Below, piece by piece: positions 1 to 8,589 of a stretch of DNA of 61,139 nt. Each line of letters begins with the position of its first letter. Within the stretch, counting starts at the first letter, position 1. The notes below the pieces were generated by a model. The model did no database searches. It saw nothing but the letters and a program-made list of their open reading frames with translations, and was not told where the DNA came from. The position numbers were made by a program, and so were the translations under genes. Source of the DNA: Candidatus Mediterraneibacter pullistercoris (GTDB taxonomy: Bacteria > Bacillota > Clostridia > Lachnospirales > Lachnospiraceae); contig DXAU01000047.1 of assembly GCA_019116885.1 (NCBI GenBank), forward strand, positions 1 to 61,139, read 5' to 3'.

Positions 1-41
1 ATATTTACGGGTTATAAATATGTATAAAGGGGTTTTATATT

Positions 42-1118
42 ATGGAGAAAACAAATACATTAAATACCAAAACATATCATGAGCAGAAATCGATAGACAA
101 TACGCTGAAGCTGAGAGCCATCTTAAAAACACTGCCTCCGTTTGCAAAAGATTATTTCCGCGCTGTCGAGCCCACAACATCTGCCAGAACGCGGATATCC
201 TATGCATACGACATCCGTGTTTTCTTTCATTTTCTGATGCAGAATAATCCTGTATATAAAGACTATACAATCGATCAGTTTACGCTTCAGGATCTGGAGC
301 GCCTGGAGCCTGTAGATATTGAAGAATACCAGGAATATCTCAAAGTCTACGAAAACGATGAAAGCAGGCAGATTACAAACACAGAAAGAGGTCTTGCAAG
401 AAAGATGTCGGCGCTCAGAAGTTTTTACGGATATTTTTTCAAGAGACAGGCGATCTCCAGGAATCCGGTCCTGTTGGTCGACATGCCGAAACTTCATGAA
501 AAAGCGATCGTCCGGCTTGATACTGACGAAGTGGCAAAACTGCTTGATTATGTGGAACACGGCGGCGACGATCTGACAGGCCAGCGAAAAGCATATTATG
601 AAAAGACGAAAAACCGTGATCTTGCTATCCTGACACTCCTCCTGGGAACCGGAATCCGTGTGTCTGAGTGCGTCGGCCTTGATATCCAGGATGTAGATTT
701 CAGGAACAACGGCATCAAAGTCACGCGTAAAGGCGGAAATGAAATGATTGTCTATTTTGGTGATGAAGTGGCAAATGCCCTTAAGTCCTATATCTATACA
801 ACCAGAAAGACTGCTCTCCCGCTTCCCGGCCATGAAAATGCCCTTTTTCTCTCAACACAGAAAAAGCGTATGGGTGTTCAGGCCGTCGAAAATATGGTCA
901 AAAAATATGCCCGTGAAGTCACTCCAAATAAAAAGATCACCCCTCATAAACTCCGGAGCACTTACGGTACAGCGCTCTACAGAGAGACAGGGGATATCTA
1001 TCTCGTAGCCGACGTACTCGGACATAAAGATGTCAACACAACGAAAAAGCACTATGCTGCCATCGATGAAAACCGGCGGAGAAAGGCTGCCGGAGCAGTA
1101 AAACTCCGGGAAGTGTAA
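42..1118 (+). CDS. xerS: Tyrosine recombinase, XerS-like
   Basis: Site-specific recombinase of 358 residues, probably resolving chromosome dimers at a dif-type site. The C-terminal catalytic domain shows the full tyrosine-recombinase set: Arg206 (GIRVSE), Lys230 (TRKGG), His302-x-x-Arg305 (PHKLR), His328 (LGHKD) and nucleophile Tyr338. The N-terminal SAM-like core-binding domain spans about residues 30-150. The length and the block around KNRDLAILTLLLGTGIRVSE resemble the single-recombinase XerS family of streptococci rather than the roughly 300-residue XerC/XerD. ATG follows an AAGGGG ribosome site. It converges on the FUSC gene, and no phage or integron genes adjoin it. A generic phage integrase is possible, but the housekeeping neighbours argue for the Xer role. 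Confidence 0.8.
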   Translation: MEKTNTLNTKTYHEQKSIDNTLKLRAILKTLPPFAKDYFRAVEPTTSARTRISYAYDIRVFFHFLMQNNPVYKDYTIDQFTLQDLERLEPVDIEEYQEYLKVYENDESRQITNTERGLARKMSALRSFYGYFFKRQAISRNPVLLVDMPKLHEKAIVRLDTDEVAKLLDYVEHGGDDLTGQRKAYYEKTKNRDLAILTLLLGTGIRVSECVGLDIQDVDFRNNGIKVTRKGGNEMIVYFGDEVANALKSYIYTTRKTALPLPGHENALFLSTQKKRMGVQAVENMVKKYAREVTPNKKITPHKLRSTYGTALYRETGDIYLVADVLGHKDVNTTKKHYAAIDENRRRKAAGAVKLREV

Positions 1119-1130
1119 CTGCCCCGGGGC

Positions 1131-3143
1131 TCACCTGACACGCCGCAGTACGAGGATATACAGTCTTGAGAGATTTCTTGCATACTGGACCATAAGGGAT
1201 GAAAGCTCAGGTTCTCCGGGAATATACCGCTGATATTTCATTCCTTCGATGTTCTTCAGTTTCTTTTCTTTCTTCAGATGGAGCATCTCCTGGATCTGGT
1301 TTAAGATATAGTCCGTATAATATATGTATCTCTCCATGATCTGCCTTGCATTTGCATCTCTCTTTTTATGTTTGACCTGGAAGAGCATCTGCTGCACTTC
1401 CGACGCCATGCACCATGTGATCTCAAGTATCCGGAAGAAGTACTCTCTGTCCTTTTCGTCTTTTTCTGCTTCAGGAAGATCTTTTCTTATCTGGGTATGG
1501 ACCATATGATACTGTATCTGCGCATCACAGATACGCCAGTAATCAAGAGAGTTCGTAAGGGAATCCTCGAGTATGCGAAGATACATGTGATGCATATGGA
1601 ACAGCATCTGAAGATTATACCTTACCTGGCTCCCCATGCTTGTCGGAAAGAAAAATCTGTTCACGATAAGCACAAATAATACTGCTGCGATCACATAAAA
1701 CATCCTTAGAAAAAGGGCGGTCGTCTCGCCCATGGCAAGGGTTGTCATAACAAGTGCAAATATCGTAACAAACACAGCATGTATTACTGTACCCGGAGTC
1801 GCCGTGTACATACATGCCACCATAATTCCTGCAACCGCCAGATGAGATGCTGTAGTCTGGCATAAAGGCAGGAGGAACACGAGGATAAGACAGCCGGATG
1901 CAGTGCCTATGAACCGGGTGCGCATGCGGTAATTGCTGTCCTCGTACATGGGCCGGAGCAGGAGGAACGCATTCATTACAAACCAGTAGGAATGTTCTTC
2001 CGGAAACAGAAGGTTCACGGCCATGCCAGTCATGAGCACTACACTCATGCGGAGGGCGAAACGCATTTCAAAAGTGTCAGGGCGAAATCTCGAGAGAACG
2101 CGCTCCCTGAATCGATGCTCCACAGGCACTTCCCATTTCTCATTTAAAATCTTCTCATCCCTGATATCTGCCTGGTGAAGGATAAACAGGAACATACGGA
2201 AAAAGTTCGCCACATGTCTGTGAAAAATATCACGTTTCTTTTCCGCAGCATGGAGAAGTTCCCGGCCTTTTTTCCACAGGAGCTTTGTTTTCTCTCTGTC
2301 GCCTGACAGAAAATCGATCTCTCCTGCATCCTGCATATACTCAGCCATCTTAAGCGCCAGTTTTTCTGCATCTTCGTCTTTTGGTGTGATTACCTGGCTT
2401 TGGTTGGAAATAAGATATGTCGTTCTCTGAATCAGGATCGCGAACATATACTGAAGTTTCCCTTTGGATGTGACGACATGTTTTCTTCCTCTCTTCTGGT
2501 CTGCTTCCTGATATAAAAGCCGCTGCAGCCTGAAGAGTTCTTTCAGATCATCTGAAATCTCCCCGTTGTTCAATGACTTTTCCAAAATGCATCCGAGAAG
2601 ATACATTACCTGTCGTTCCGTACAGATACCGGGTTTCTTTTTCCCGAGTTTCTGGTATAAGATAATTACAAGAAACAGACAGATATAGCAGAATCCCATA
2701 GCCTTGAACTGTATGATAAATCCCTGCCAGTCTACCGGCATAAGCTGCAGGAAAGTAAACGTCATTAAAGTGGAAAAGTATCCCAGTTGATTGAACTGAG
2801 AAGTTTTTGAAAAAATCAGCCAGAATGGTACGACAAAATTCAGGATTAATGAAAGGATGAGATTCCATGTAGCAATGTATGCAAGTATACAAAGAAGAAG
2901 CTGCTGCAGCAAAAGCAATGTCAGAGAAAAGAACGTGTGCTTCTTTTTATAATTCACCTGAAAAACGAGCGTTCCAAGAGACACTACCATTGTATACTGC
3001 GTACCGAACAGAAAAATCACGGCATAAAACATCGCAAGAAAATAGACGATCACCGGGAGCGCCTGTATAAACTGAGATTGTATGCTCTCAGCCCTGTCAT
3101 GGAATTGAGGAAGTCTGACTTGTTTCTTAGTTGTTCTTGCCAC
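1131..3143 (-). CDS. FUSC-family inner membrane protein
   Basis: A 670-residue membrane protein built like YccS/FUSC (fusaric-acid-resistance-like) proteins: an N-terminal hydrophobic block (about residues 25-165), a long charged cytoplasmic stretch (about 190-360), a second hydrophobic block (about 370-500) and a charged C-terminal helical tail. The segment around SYWFVMNAFLLLRPMYED followed by a short Arg-rich loop is typical of the FUSC_2 core. Family members are thought to export aromatic acids or affect envelope homeostasis, but the substrate cannot be read here. The start is GTG with AAGGGG about 11 bases upstream. It stands alone between convergent xerS and the divergent ttcA-like gene. 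Confidence 0.75.
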   Translation of the reverse strand: MARTTKKQVRLPQFHDRAESIQSQFIQALPVIVYFLAMFYAVIFLFGTQYTMVVSLGTLVFQVNYKKKHTFFSLTLLLLQQLLLCILAYIATWNLILSLILNFVVPFWLIFSKTSQFNQLGYFSTLMTFTFLQLMPVDWQGFIIQFKAMGFCYICLFLVIILYQKLGKKKPGICTERQVMYLLGCILEKSLNNGEISDDLKELFRLQRLLYQEADQKRGRKHVVTSKGKLQYMFAILIQRTTYLISNQSQVITPKDEDAEKLALKMAEYMQDAGEIDFLSGDREKTKLLWKKGRELLHAAEKKRDIFHRHVANFFRMFLFILHQADIRDEKILNEKWEVPVEHRFRERVLSRFRPDTFEMRFALRMSVVLMTGMAVNLLFPEEHSYWFVMNAFLLLRPMYEDSNYRMRTRFIGTASGCLILVFLLPLCQTTASHLAVAGIMVACMYTATPGTVIHAVFVTIFALVMTTLAMGETTALFLRMFYVIAAVLFVLIVNRFFFPTSMGSQVRYNLQMLFHMHHMYLRILEDSLTNSLDYWRICDAQIQYHMVHTQIRKDLPEAEKDEKDREYFFRILEITWCMASEVQQMLFQVKHKKRDANARQIMERYIYYTDYILNQIQEMLHLKKEKKLKNIEGMKYQRYIPGEPELSSLMVQYARNLSRLYILVLRRVR

Positions 3144-3193
3144 TGGTTTCAGGTCCCCTTTATCCTTCTGGATTTTTCACTGATAAATAAAAC

Positions 3194-3222
3194 TTGTAAT
3201 CACATCATCTTACCAGTATAAT
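3194..3222 (+). promoter_or_regulatory. Promoter of the ttcA-like gene
   Basis: TTGTAA, a 17-base spacer and a perfect TATAAT lie about 60 bases upstream of the start at 3281. This is a standard housekeeping sigma promoter in the divergent gap between the FUSC gene and the PP-loop gene. Confidence 0.7.
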
Positions 3223-3280
3223 ATTAAAATGATGTGTCAAAAAACTGATAACTATATACAAATGAAAGGAACAACAGATC

Positions 3281-4033
3281 ATGCAGTTACAGCGTCTTTT
3301 AAGTTATGCGCGAAAAGCTGTCGATGAATACCAGATGATCAGCGATGGCGACCATATTGCAGTCGGCATCTCCGGCGGTAAGGACAGTCTCACCCTCTTA
3401 TATGCACTCCACGGACTAAAACGCTTTTATCCGAAGAAGTTTGAACTCAGCGCAGTTACAGTGGACCTCGGGTTCGATAACTTCGACCTGACGCCGATCA
3501 TCCGGCTGTGTGCGGAGATGGATATTCCCTACAAGATCGTAAGCTCTGATATCTATGATATCATCTTTAATGTCCGAAAAGAAAGCAATCCCTGCTCGCT
3601 CTGTGCAAAGATGCGCAAGGGAGCTCTTAATCAGGCAGTCAAAGAGATGGGCTGCAATAAAGTCGCATATGCTCATCACAAGGATGATATCATAGAAACC
3701 ATGCTCCTCTCACTTATTTTTGAAGGCCGTTTTCATTCCTTTTCGCCCCGGACATATCTTGACCGCATGGATTTGACCGTGATACGTCCTCTTATGTTTG
3801 TCGATGAGGCGGATGTGATCGGTTTCCGGAATAAATATGACCTGCCTGTTGTAAAAAGTACATGTCCTGTGGACGGACATACAAAACGGCAGTATGCAAA
3901 AGAGCTTCTGCATCAGCTCAACAGAGACCATCCCGGAACCCGTGAGCGTATGTTTCACGCGATCCTGAGCGGCAGGATAACCGGATGGCCGGACCGCCTG
4001 ATACGTGGTCCGAAAGAGAAAAAAAGAGATTAA
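3281..4033 (+). CDS. TtcA/TilS-family PP-loop ATPase, tRNA thiolation-like
   Basis: A 250-residue PP-loop ATP pyrophosphatase. The SGGKDS loop sits at about residues 30-35, a CSLC pair at about 107-110, and YAHHKDD plus a further Cys in STCPVDGH follow. This arrangement matches the TtcA family, which makes 2-thiocytidine at tRNA position 32 in proteobacteria using an iron-sulfur cluster. The Firmicutes members are annotated by similarity and their exact tRNA target is not settled. The gene is monocistronic, has its own promoter (TTGTAA-17-TATAAT) and ends at a strong hairpin shared with the convergent kinase-like gene. Confidence 0.8.
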   Translation: MQLQRLLSYARKAVDEYQMISDGDHIAVGISGGKDSLTLLYALHGLKRFYPKKFELSAVTVDLGFDNFDLTPIIRLCAEMDIPYKIVSSDIYDIIFNVRKESNPCSLCAKMRKGALNQAVKEMGCNKVAYAHHKDDIIETMLLSLIFEGRFHSFSPRTYLDRMDLTVIRPLMFVDEADVIGFRNKYDLPVVKSTCPVDGHTKRQYAKELLHQLNRDHPGTRERMFHAILSGRITGWPDRLIRGPKEKKRD

Positions 4034-4037
4034 ATAT

Positions 4038-4088
4038 CTCCCGGAAGACTGTGCGTTCATTCCGCCATCTTCCGGGAGTCCTCTTTTC
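4038..4088. terminator. Bidirectional terminator between convergent genes
   Basis: An 11-bp perfect stem (CTCCCGGAAGA at 4038-4048, TCTTCCGGGAG at 4068-4078) with a 19-base loop, followed on the plus strand by CTCTTTTC. It lies between the stop of the ttcA-like gene and the stop of the cytidylate-kinase-like gene, so it can serve both. Confidence 0.75.
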
Positions 4089-4111
4089 TCGGACTTTGCC
4101 GCCGCTTAAAC

Positions 4112-4759
4112 TCAGAGATGGCGGTCATTTCTCGCTATGCTTTCCTTGAGCCGCACATACTCTATGATCGTCTTTGCAGTCCCTTCAATCCCCAGTTCCG
4201 AACTTGTCAGACACAGTTCATAGCTCTCTGCATCCGACCATTTTTTGTTTGTATAATAATTGTAATAGCTGGACCGCTTTTTATCCGTTTTGATAATCAT
4301 CTCTTTTGCCTTTGCGTCTGTCAGATCATAGATCCGGGCAATTCGCCTGATTCTGGAATCCATGTCTGCGTGGATGAACACGCTGACTACATTTTTATAG
4401 GATTCAAGCGCATAGTCTGCGCAGCGTCCTACAAGGATACACGGCCCCTCATCGGCAATCTTCTTTATAGCATCAAACTGGGCGAGAAATACTTTGTGAT
4501 TGATGGGCATATCTGTATAGGTATTTCCGGAATATCCCATGGAATAAGTGTCCATAACGAGCGAATAGAGGAAACTGTTCGTCGGTTTCTCATCGTGTGT
4601 CTCGAAGATTTCCTGACAGATGCCGCTCTCCTTGGCAGCTCTGGCAAGCATCTCTTTGTCATACAATTTGATGTCAAAAGCCTCGGCGACTTTATAGCCG
4701 ATCTCCCTTCCTGCACTTCCGAATTCACGTCCTATGGTGATGATCGTATTTGTTTTCAT
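4112..4759 (-). CDS. Cytidylate kinase-like protein
   Basis: A 215-residue protein of the cytidylate-kinase-like family. It has an N-terminal GREFGSAGREIG nucleotide-binding loop at about residues 9-20, then KLYDKEML, and a central ILVGRCADYAL segment typical of this group. It is related to Cmk but distinct from the canonical enzyme, which usually sits beside ispH or rpsA. The substrate is unknown and a nucleoside or nucleotide phosphotransfer role is inferred. ATG is preceded by AAAGGAGAG. A clear TTGTAA-17-TATAAT promoter lies upstream, so the gene is transcribed separately from rluD. Confidence 0.8.
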   Translation of the reverse strand: MKTNTIITIGREFGSAGREIGYKVAEAFDIKLYDKEMLARAAKESGICQEIFETHDEKPTNSFLYSLVMDTYSMGYSGNTYTDMPINHKVFLAQFDAIKKIADEGPCILVGRCADYALESYKNVVSVFIHADMDSRIRRIARIYDLTDAKAKEMIIKTDKKRSSYYNYYTNKKWSDAESYELCLTSSELGIEGTAKTIIEYVRLKESIARNDRHL

Positions 4760-4837
4760 TGTAAGTCACTCTCCTTTGCATCATACAAATTGTGATTTTG
4801 CATAAAAAAATGCTTTCTTATCACTCTTTATATGAAT

Positions 4838-4866
4838 ATTATAACGAAAATACACATCTATTACAA
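4838..4866 (-). promoter_or_regulatory. Promoter of the cytidylate kinase-like gene
   Basis: On the minus strand TTGTAA (4861-4866), 17 bases and TATAAT (4838-4843), about 80 bases upstream of the start at 4759. It has the same hexamers and spacing as the promoter of the convergent ttcA-like gene. Confidence 0.7.
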
Positions 4867-4873
4867 TGAAAAA

Positions 4874-5812
4874 TTAAATTTTTCTTCGGAGGTTCTCAAG
4901 AAGCTGCCTGAAATACTCCGGAAGCGGCGCATCAAATTCCATATATTCTCCGGTGGACGGATGGCGTATGCCGAGGATCTTTGCGTGAAGCGTCTGTCCT
5001 TCCAGTTTAAAGGGACATTTTGCCGGACCATACACGCTGTCCCCGAGAAGCGGATGTCCGATGTATGCCATATGCACACGTATCTGATGTGTGCGTCCGG
5101 TTTCAAGTTCACACTCAATATATGTGTAGTTCCCAAATCTCTCGAGCACTTTGTAGTGTGTGACGGCAGGTCTGCCGTTTGCCGAACGTGTGCTCATTTT
5201 CTTCCGGTCTGTGGGATGACGGCCAATGGGGGCGTTTACAGTGCCTGTATCCTCCTTGAGGCTTCCATATACGATGGCGTGATACCTGCGTGTGACAGAG
5301 TGGGCTTTCAGTTCCTCTGCAAGGATCTGATGAGCGCGGTCGTTTTTGCACACGAGGAGGGAGCCTGTGGTATCCATATCAATGCGGTGGACGATACCTG
5401 GCCTGAGGATGCCGTTTATGCCGGACAGCCGGTCTTTGCAGTGGTACATGACTGCATTGACAAGAGTATGTTCATAATGCCCCGGGGCAGGATGCACGAC
5501 CATTCCCTTCGGCTTGTTTACGATAAGGATATCGTCGTCTTCGTAGAGAACATCAAGCGGGATGTCTTCAGGGAGGATCTCCGGCGCTTCCGGCTCAGGG
5601 ATATTTACAACAATCTTATCCAGAGTATTCAGCTTATAGTTCGCTTTCACAGGCTTTCCGTTGACCTCTATATTTCCGTCCTTTAACAATTTCTGGATAT
5701 AAGAACGGGAAAGGTCTTCGAGATCTCTGCTCAGAAATCTGTCGATCCTTTCCCCTCCCTGCTCCACACATATATTGATTGTTTCATTTATATTCCCGGT
5801 CATGATATCCAT
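4874..5812 (-). CDS. rluD: 23S rRNA pseudouridine synthase, RluD family
   Basis: RluA/RluD-type pseudouridine synthase of 312 residues. An N-terminal S4 RNA-binding domain (about residues 20-70) is followed by the catalytic domain with HRIDMDTTG, where Asp145 is the expected nucleophile. RTHQIRVH later in the protein is the second family signature. It probably modifies uridines of helix 69 of 23S rRNA. It directly follows lspA by 10 bases, a neighbour pair common in Firmicutes. ATG at 5812 has only a distant AGGA; the ATG three codons inside (5803) has AGGA at a better distance and may be the true start. Confidence 0.9.
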   Translation of the reverse strand: MDIMTGNINETINICVEQGGERIDRFLSRDLEDLSRSYIQKLLKDGNIEVNGKPVKANYKLNTLDKIVVNIPEPEAPEILPEDIPLDVLYEDDDILIVNKPKGMVVHPAPGHYEHTLVNAVMYHCKDRLSGINGILRPGIVHRIDMDTTGSLLVCKNDRAHQILAEELKAHSVTRRYHAIVYGSLKEDTGTVNAPIGRHPTDRKKMSTRSANGRPAVTHYKVLERFGNYTYIECELETGRTHQIRVHMAYIGHPLLGDSVYGPAKCPFKLEGQTLHAKILGIRHPSTGEYMEFDAPLPEYFRQLLENLRRKI

Positions 5813-5822
5813 CCTGAGAAGA

Positions 5823-6416
5823 TCATCCTTTCTTCCTGCTGAGGAACCTAAAATCGTCTTCCTCTTTATAATGAAATAATATCAGGTAAGCAAACACTAT
5901 GACAGCAATCACCACATAGCAGTCCGCCACATTGAAGATCGGGAAATCAATCAGTCTGAAATAGAAAAAATCAATCACATAGTCCAATCTGATCCGATCG
6001 ATCATATTACCGGCTGCACCCGCGATCAAAAGCACAGCGCAGACGCGCAGAGGAACATATTTCCCTGTGAACGGCATCCGTCCATATAAGAAGAGAATGA
6101 CCGCACAGATCAGTATGGCTCCGATTACAAAAAGATACTGCATATTCTGCATCATGCCGAACGCAGCCCCCCGGTTCTCCAGATAACGAAGCTCAAACAC
6201 GCCGTCTATGAGCACTTTTGCGGGCTGTCCTTTCAGGTACTGTACAGCCATATACTTTGACCATTGGTCGAGAATAAGAGCTGCTATGACAGCCACAGCC
6301 GATACTGTCCAGATACGGACAGAGGCTTTCCGCTCCCGTCCGGAAACCGCACTGCTTTGTTTTCCCGTATCTATATTGTTTTTATCATTCTGTCTGAGAT
6401 CCTGATCTTTCCTCAT
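5823..6416 (-). CDS. lspA: Lipoprotein signal peptidase II
   Basis: Aspartic membrane peptidase that cleaves prolipoprotein signal peptides after lipid modification. Four hydrophobic segments start at about residue 33. The catalytic aspartates are visible as Asp140 in GNMIDR and Asp165 in NVADCYV, with NRGAAFG between. I chose ATG at 6416, which has AGGA upstream; a TTG seven codons earlier (6437) overlaps the ylmH tail region and lacks a ribosome site. The N-terminus carries an unusually long, charged cytoplasmic extension of about 30 residues. It lies between ylmH and rluD in one transcript. Confidence 0.92.
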   Translation of the reverse strand: MRKDQDLRQNDKNNIDTGKQSSAVSGRERKASVRIWTVSAVAVIAALILDQWSKYMAVQYLKGQPAKVLIDGVFELRYLENRGAAFGMMQNMQYLFVIGAILICAVILFLYGRMPFTGKYVPLRVCAVLLIAGAAGNMIDRIRLDYVIDFFYFRLIDFPIFNVADCYVVIAVIVFAYLILFHYKEEDDFRFLSRKKG

Positions 6417-6442
6417 TATGCATCCATTTCCTGACAATATTT

Positions 6443-7243
6443 TTAGACATATCTGTTGATTATAACGCCCAGTCTGTTCTTTTTTGTTCGTCCGGCAGCG
6501 GACTCAAATCTGAACTTTCCCATACCTCTGACAGAAATGACGTCCCCCTCCTGGGGCTGATAGCCGTTATTTGTCACAAGACGGCCGTTTACATAGACTC
6601 TTGCGCTCTCAATCAGAACTGTGAGCTTTGTTCTCGACTGTGAGAAAGCGAGTGCGAGAAGGCTGTCCAGCCTGACAGATGCAACTGTGCCACGTATCTC
6701 CTCATAGCCGGGCGTATAATGTATATCTGATAAGTTTACTTCTTCTGCTGTTACGGAAGTATGACGCACTCTCCTTAATTCATCTTTGATCAGTTCTGTC
6801 ATGCTCCTGTGCACAAAGAGAAGCGCATCCTTGCCGTCCCGGACGATATCACCGGTTTTCGAGCGTTCGATCCCCAGATTAAGGACAGCGCCGAGATAAT
6901 CTCTGTGATTCATTTCTTCTGAAAATCTGGCGTTCAGAGGAGCGATCTTAAGAGCTGTAAAAGGATATCCGATCTCATCAGGAGACAATTCTTTTTTTCC
7001 GTAACGCAAATAAAGAGCCTCAGGGATAAATGCCGCCATCTGACGCTCTGCCGACTCATAGCCGCCAAAAGAACTGATTCTGGTAGACAACTTTTCTTTT
7101 GGCAGCGTATGTAAGATGTTCTGTTCATTCAAATTAAGGAAATCCGAGAACATTATGATATCACGCTGGTATGCAGTACGTGAAAGCTCCAGTAATCTCT
7201 TTTCCAGGTTCTGGTCTTCCTTATCATGATCTGTCCTCTTCAT
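6443..7243 (-). CDS. ylmH: YlmH-like S4-domain RNA-binding protein
   Basis: A 266-residue protein with a C-terminal S4 domain (about residues 180-245, including SRTKLTVLIESARVYVNG) and the YlmH-type N-terminal region. Family members sit in the division cluster next to sepF; in Bacillus YlmH binds ribosomes and has been tied to rescue of stalled complexes. The gene begins 6 bases after the sepF stop and runs into lspA. The start ATG has GGAG about 13 bases upstream, inside the sepF tail. Confidence 0.88.
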   Translation of the reverse strand: MKRTDHDKEDQNLEKRLLELSRTAYQRDIIMFSDFLNLNEQNILHTLPKEKLSTRISSFGGYESAERQMAAFIPEALYLRYGKKELSPDEIGYPFTALKIAPLNARFSEEMNHRDYLGAVLNLGIERSKTGDIVRDGKDALLFVHRSMTELIKDELRRVRHTSVTAEEVNLSDIHYTPGYEEIRGTVASVRLDSLLALAFSQSRTKLTVLIESARVYVNGRLVTNNGYQPQEGDVISVRGMGKFRFESAAGRTKKNRLGVIINRYV

Positions 7244-7249
7244 GACAGA

Positions 7250-7792
7250 TTAATATCTCCCTCTCACGCTCGGCGTCTCCATGGACCCGCCGAGAAGATC
7301 CTGCAGATCCCCTGAGATATCTACATTTGTAGGTGTCACAAGAAAAATATAGTTGGATATCTTCTGAAGATTTCCACTGATCGCAAATGTTGCGCCTGAT
7401 ATAAAATCGATGATCCTCTGGGCAACTTCCAGATCCATTCCTTCCAGGTTCAGAATAACCGTTCTGCCGGACAGAAGAGTCTCTGTGATTTCTCTTGAAT
7501 CGTCAACAGAATTAGGCTTTACAACACAGACCTCCATATTTCCGCTCTTTCTCGCGGCAGGATGTCTCATTGGCGTCACTTTATTGTTTACAGAGGGCTG
7601 ATAGTTCTTGTCCTCTTCCATATCAAAATCATCGTAATTATTATCTTTTGTATTTTTCTTTCCGAATAATGAACGGCGCTGCGGTTTTTCCTCATAGTCG
7701 TCATCATAGAACTCGTCGTCATCATAAAATTCATCGTCGTAATCATCGTCGTTTAATTTCATGATATCCAGAAATTTATCAAATACACCCAT
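7250..7792 (-). CDS. sepF: Cell division protein SepF
   Basis: SepF of 180 residues: a short N-terminal amphipathic membrane anchor (MGVFDKFLDIMKL), a very acidic Asp/Tyr-rich linker (about residues 15-40) and the C-terminal polymerising domain (about 85-170, with VILNLEGMDLEVAQRIIDF). SepF bundles FtsZ and ties the Z-ring to the membrane. AGGAG precedes the ATG at good distance. It sits between yggS and ylmH, as in many Gram-positives. The acidic linker is longer and more repetitive than in Bacillus. Confidence 0.92.
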   Translation of the reverse strand: MGVFDKFLDIMKLNDDDYDDEFYDDDEFYDDDYEEKPQRRSLFGKKNTKDNNYDDFDMEEDKNYQPSVNNKVTPMRHPAARKSGNMEVCVVKPNSVDDSREITETLLSGRTVILNLEGMDLEVAQRIIDFISGATFAISGNLQKISNYIFLVTPTNVDISGDLQDLLGGSMETPSVRGRY

Positions 7793-7865
7793 CTTTACAC
7801 TCCTATCTTGTACATGTCACCCACATGCACGACTGTTTTCTTTCATACTCTCTTTACCAGAAAAA

Positions 7866-8564
7866 TTATCCCTGTCTGCTGTAATCTCTGGCACCAAAAA
7901 TACCTGTGCCGATCCGGACCATTGTAGCCCCTTCTTCGACCGCCACCTCGTAATCATTGGTCATCCCCATAGAAAGTATGCTCACAGTACCATTATCAAT
8001 GTTTTTTTCCTTTATGTCAACATATAATTTATGTAAATCTGCAAAAATTGGGCGGTTATTTTCAGGATTTTCAACAAATGGAGCGATTGTCATCAGCCCC
8101 CGGACACGCACATGAGGAAACTTCATGGTTTCTTCATAAAATGGAAGGACTTCATCTGTCTTCAGGCCGAATTTGCTTGCCTCCTGTGCCACATTGACTT
8201 CCAGAAGGATATCTGCTGTCCTGTTATGTTTTTCCGCCTCCTTTTCAATTGTCTCCGCAAGCCTCATGGAATCTACGGAGTGAATGAGCTTTACTTTGTC
8301 TATGATATATTTTACTTTGTTTGTCTGAAGATGACCGATCATATGCCATTCGATATCCTTGGGGAGCGCCTCGTATTTTTCGCGTATTTCCTGTACTTTA
8401 TTTTCACCGAAAACACGTACTCCAAGATCATATGCTTCTTTCAGCATTGAGATAGGTTTTGTCTTGCTCACAGCGATGAGCGTGACTGCTGACCTGTCTC
8501 TGCCTGCTCTTTTACATGCCGCCTGTATCCGGGCTTCCGTCTCTGTCAGATTTTCCTTTAGCAT
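7866..8564 (-). CDS. YggS-family PLP homeostasis protein
   Basis: A 232-residue single-domain PLP-binding protein (YggS/YlmE/PLPBP). Lys34 in IAVSKTKP is the expected PLP lysine, and FGENKVQE and HMIGHLQTNKVKY are hallmark motifs. It controls vitamin B6 and amino-acid balance and has no known catalytic activity. The start is ATG at 8564, set by AAAGGAG 8 bases upstream; a longer frame would run into the preceding gene. It is upstream of sepF by about 70 bases and probably co-transcribed. Confidence 0.92.
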   Translation of the reverse strand: MLKENLTETEARIQAACKRAGRDRSAVTLIAVSKTKPISMLKEAYDLGVRVFGENKVQEIREKYEALPKDIEWHMIGHLQTNKVKYIIDKVKLIHSVDSMRLAETIEKEAEKHNRTADILLEVNVAQEASKFGLKTDEVLPFYEETMKFPHVRVRGLMTIAPFVENPENNRPIFADLHKLYVDIKEKNIDNGTVSILSMGMTNDYEVAVEEGATMVRIGTGIFGARDYSRQG

Positions 8565-8589
8565 GTGATGTCTCCTTTCTTCTGCTCTG

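Noticed and set aside
42-1118. Mobile element or integron integrase
   Set aside because: No attachment site, cargo, phage genes or tRNA nearby; resemblance is to housekeeping XerS.
4832-5686. A 284-codon plus-strand frame opposite rluD
   Set aside because: Shadow of rluD; starts inside the promoter of the kinase-like gene on the other strand.
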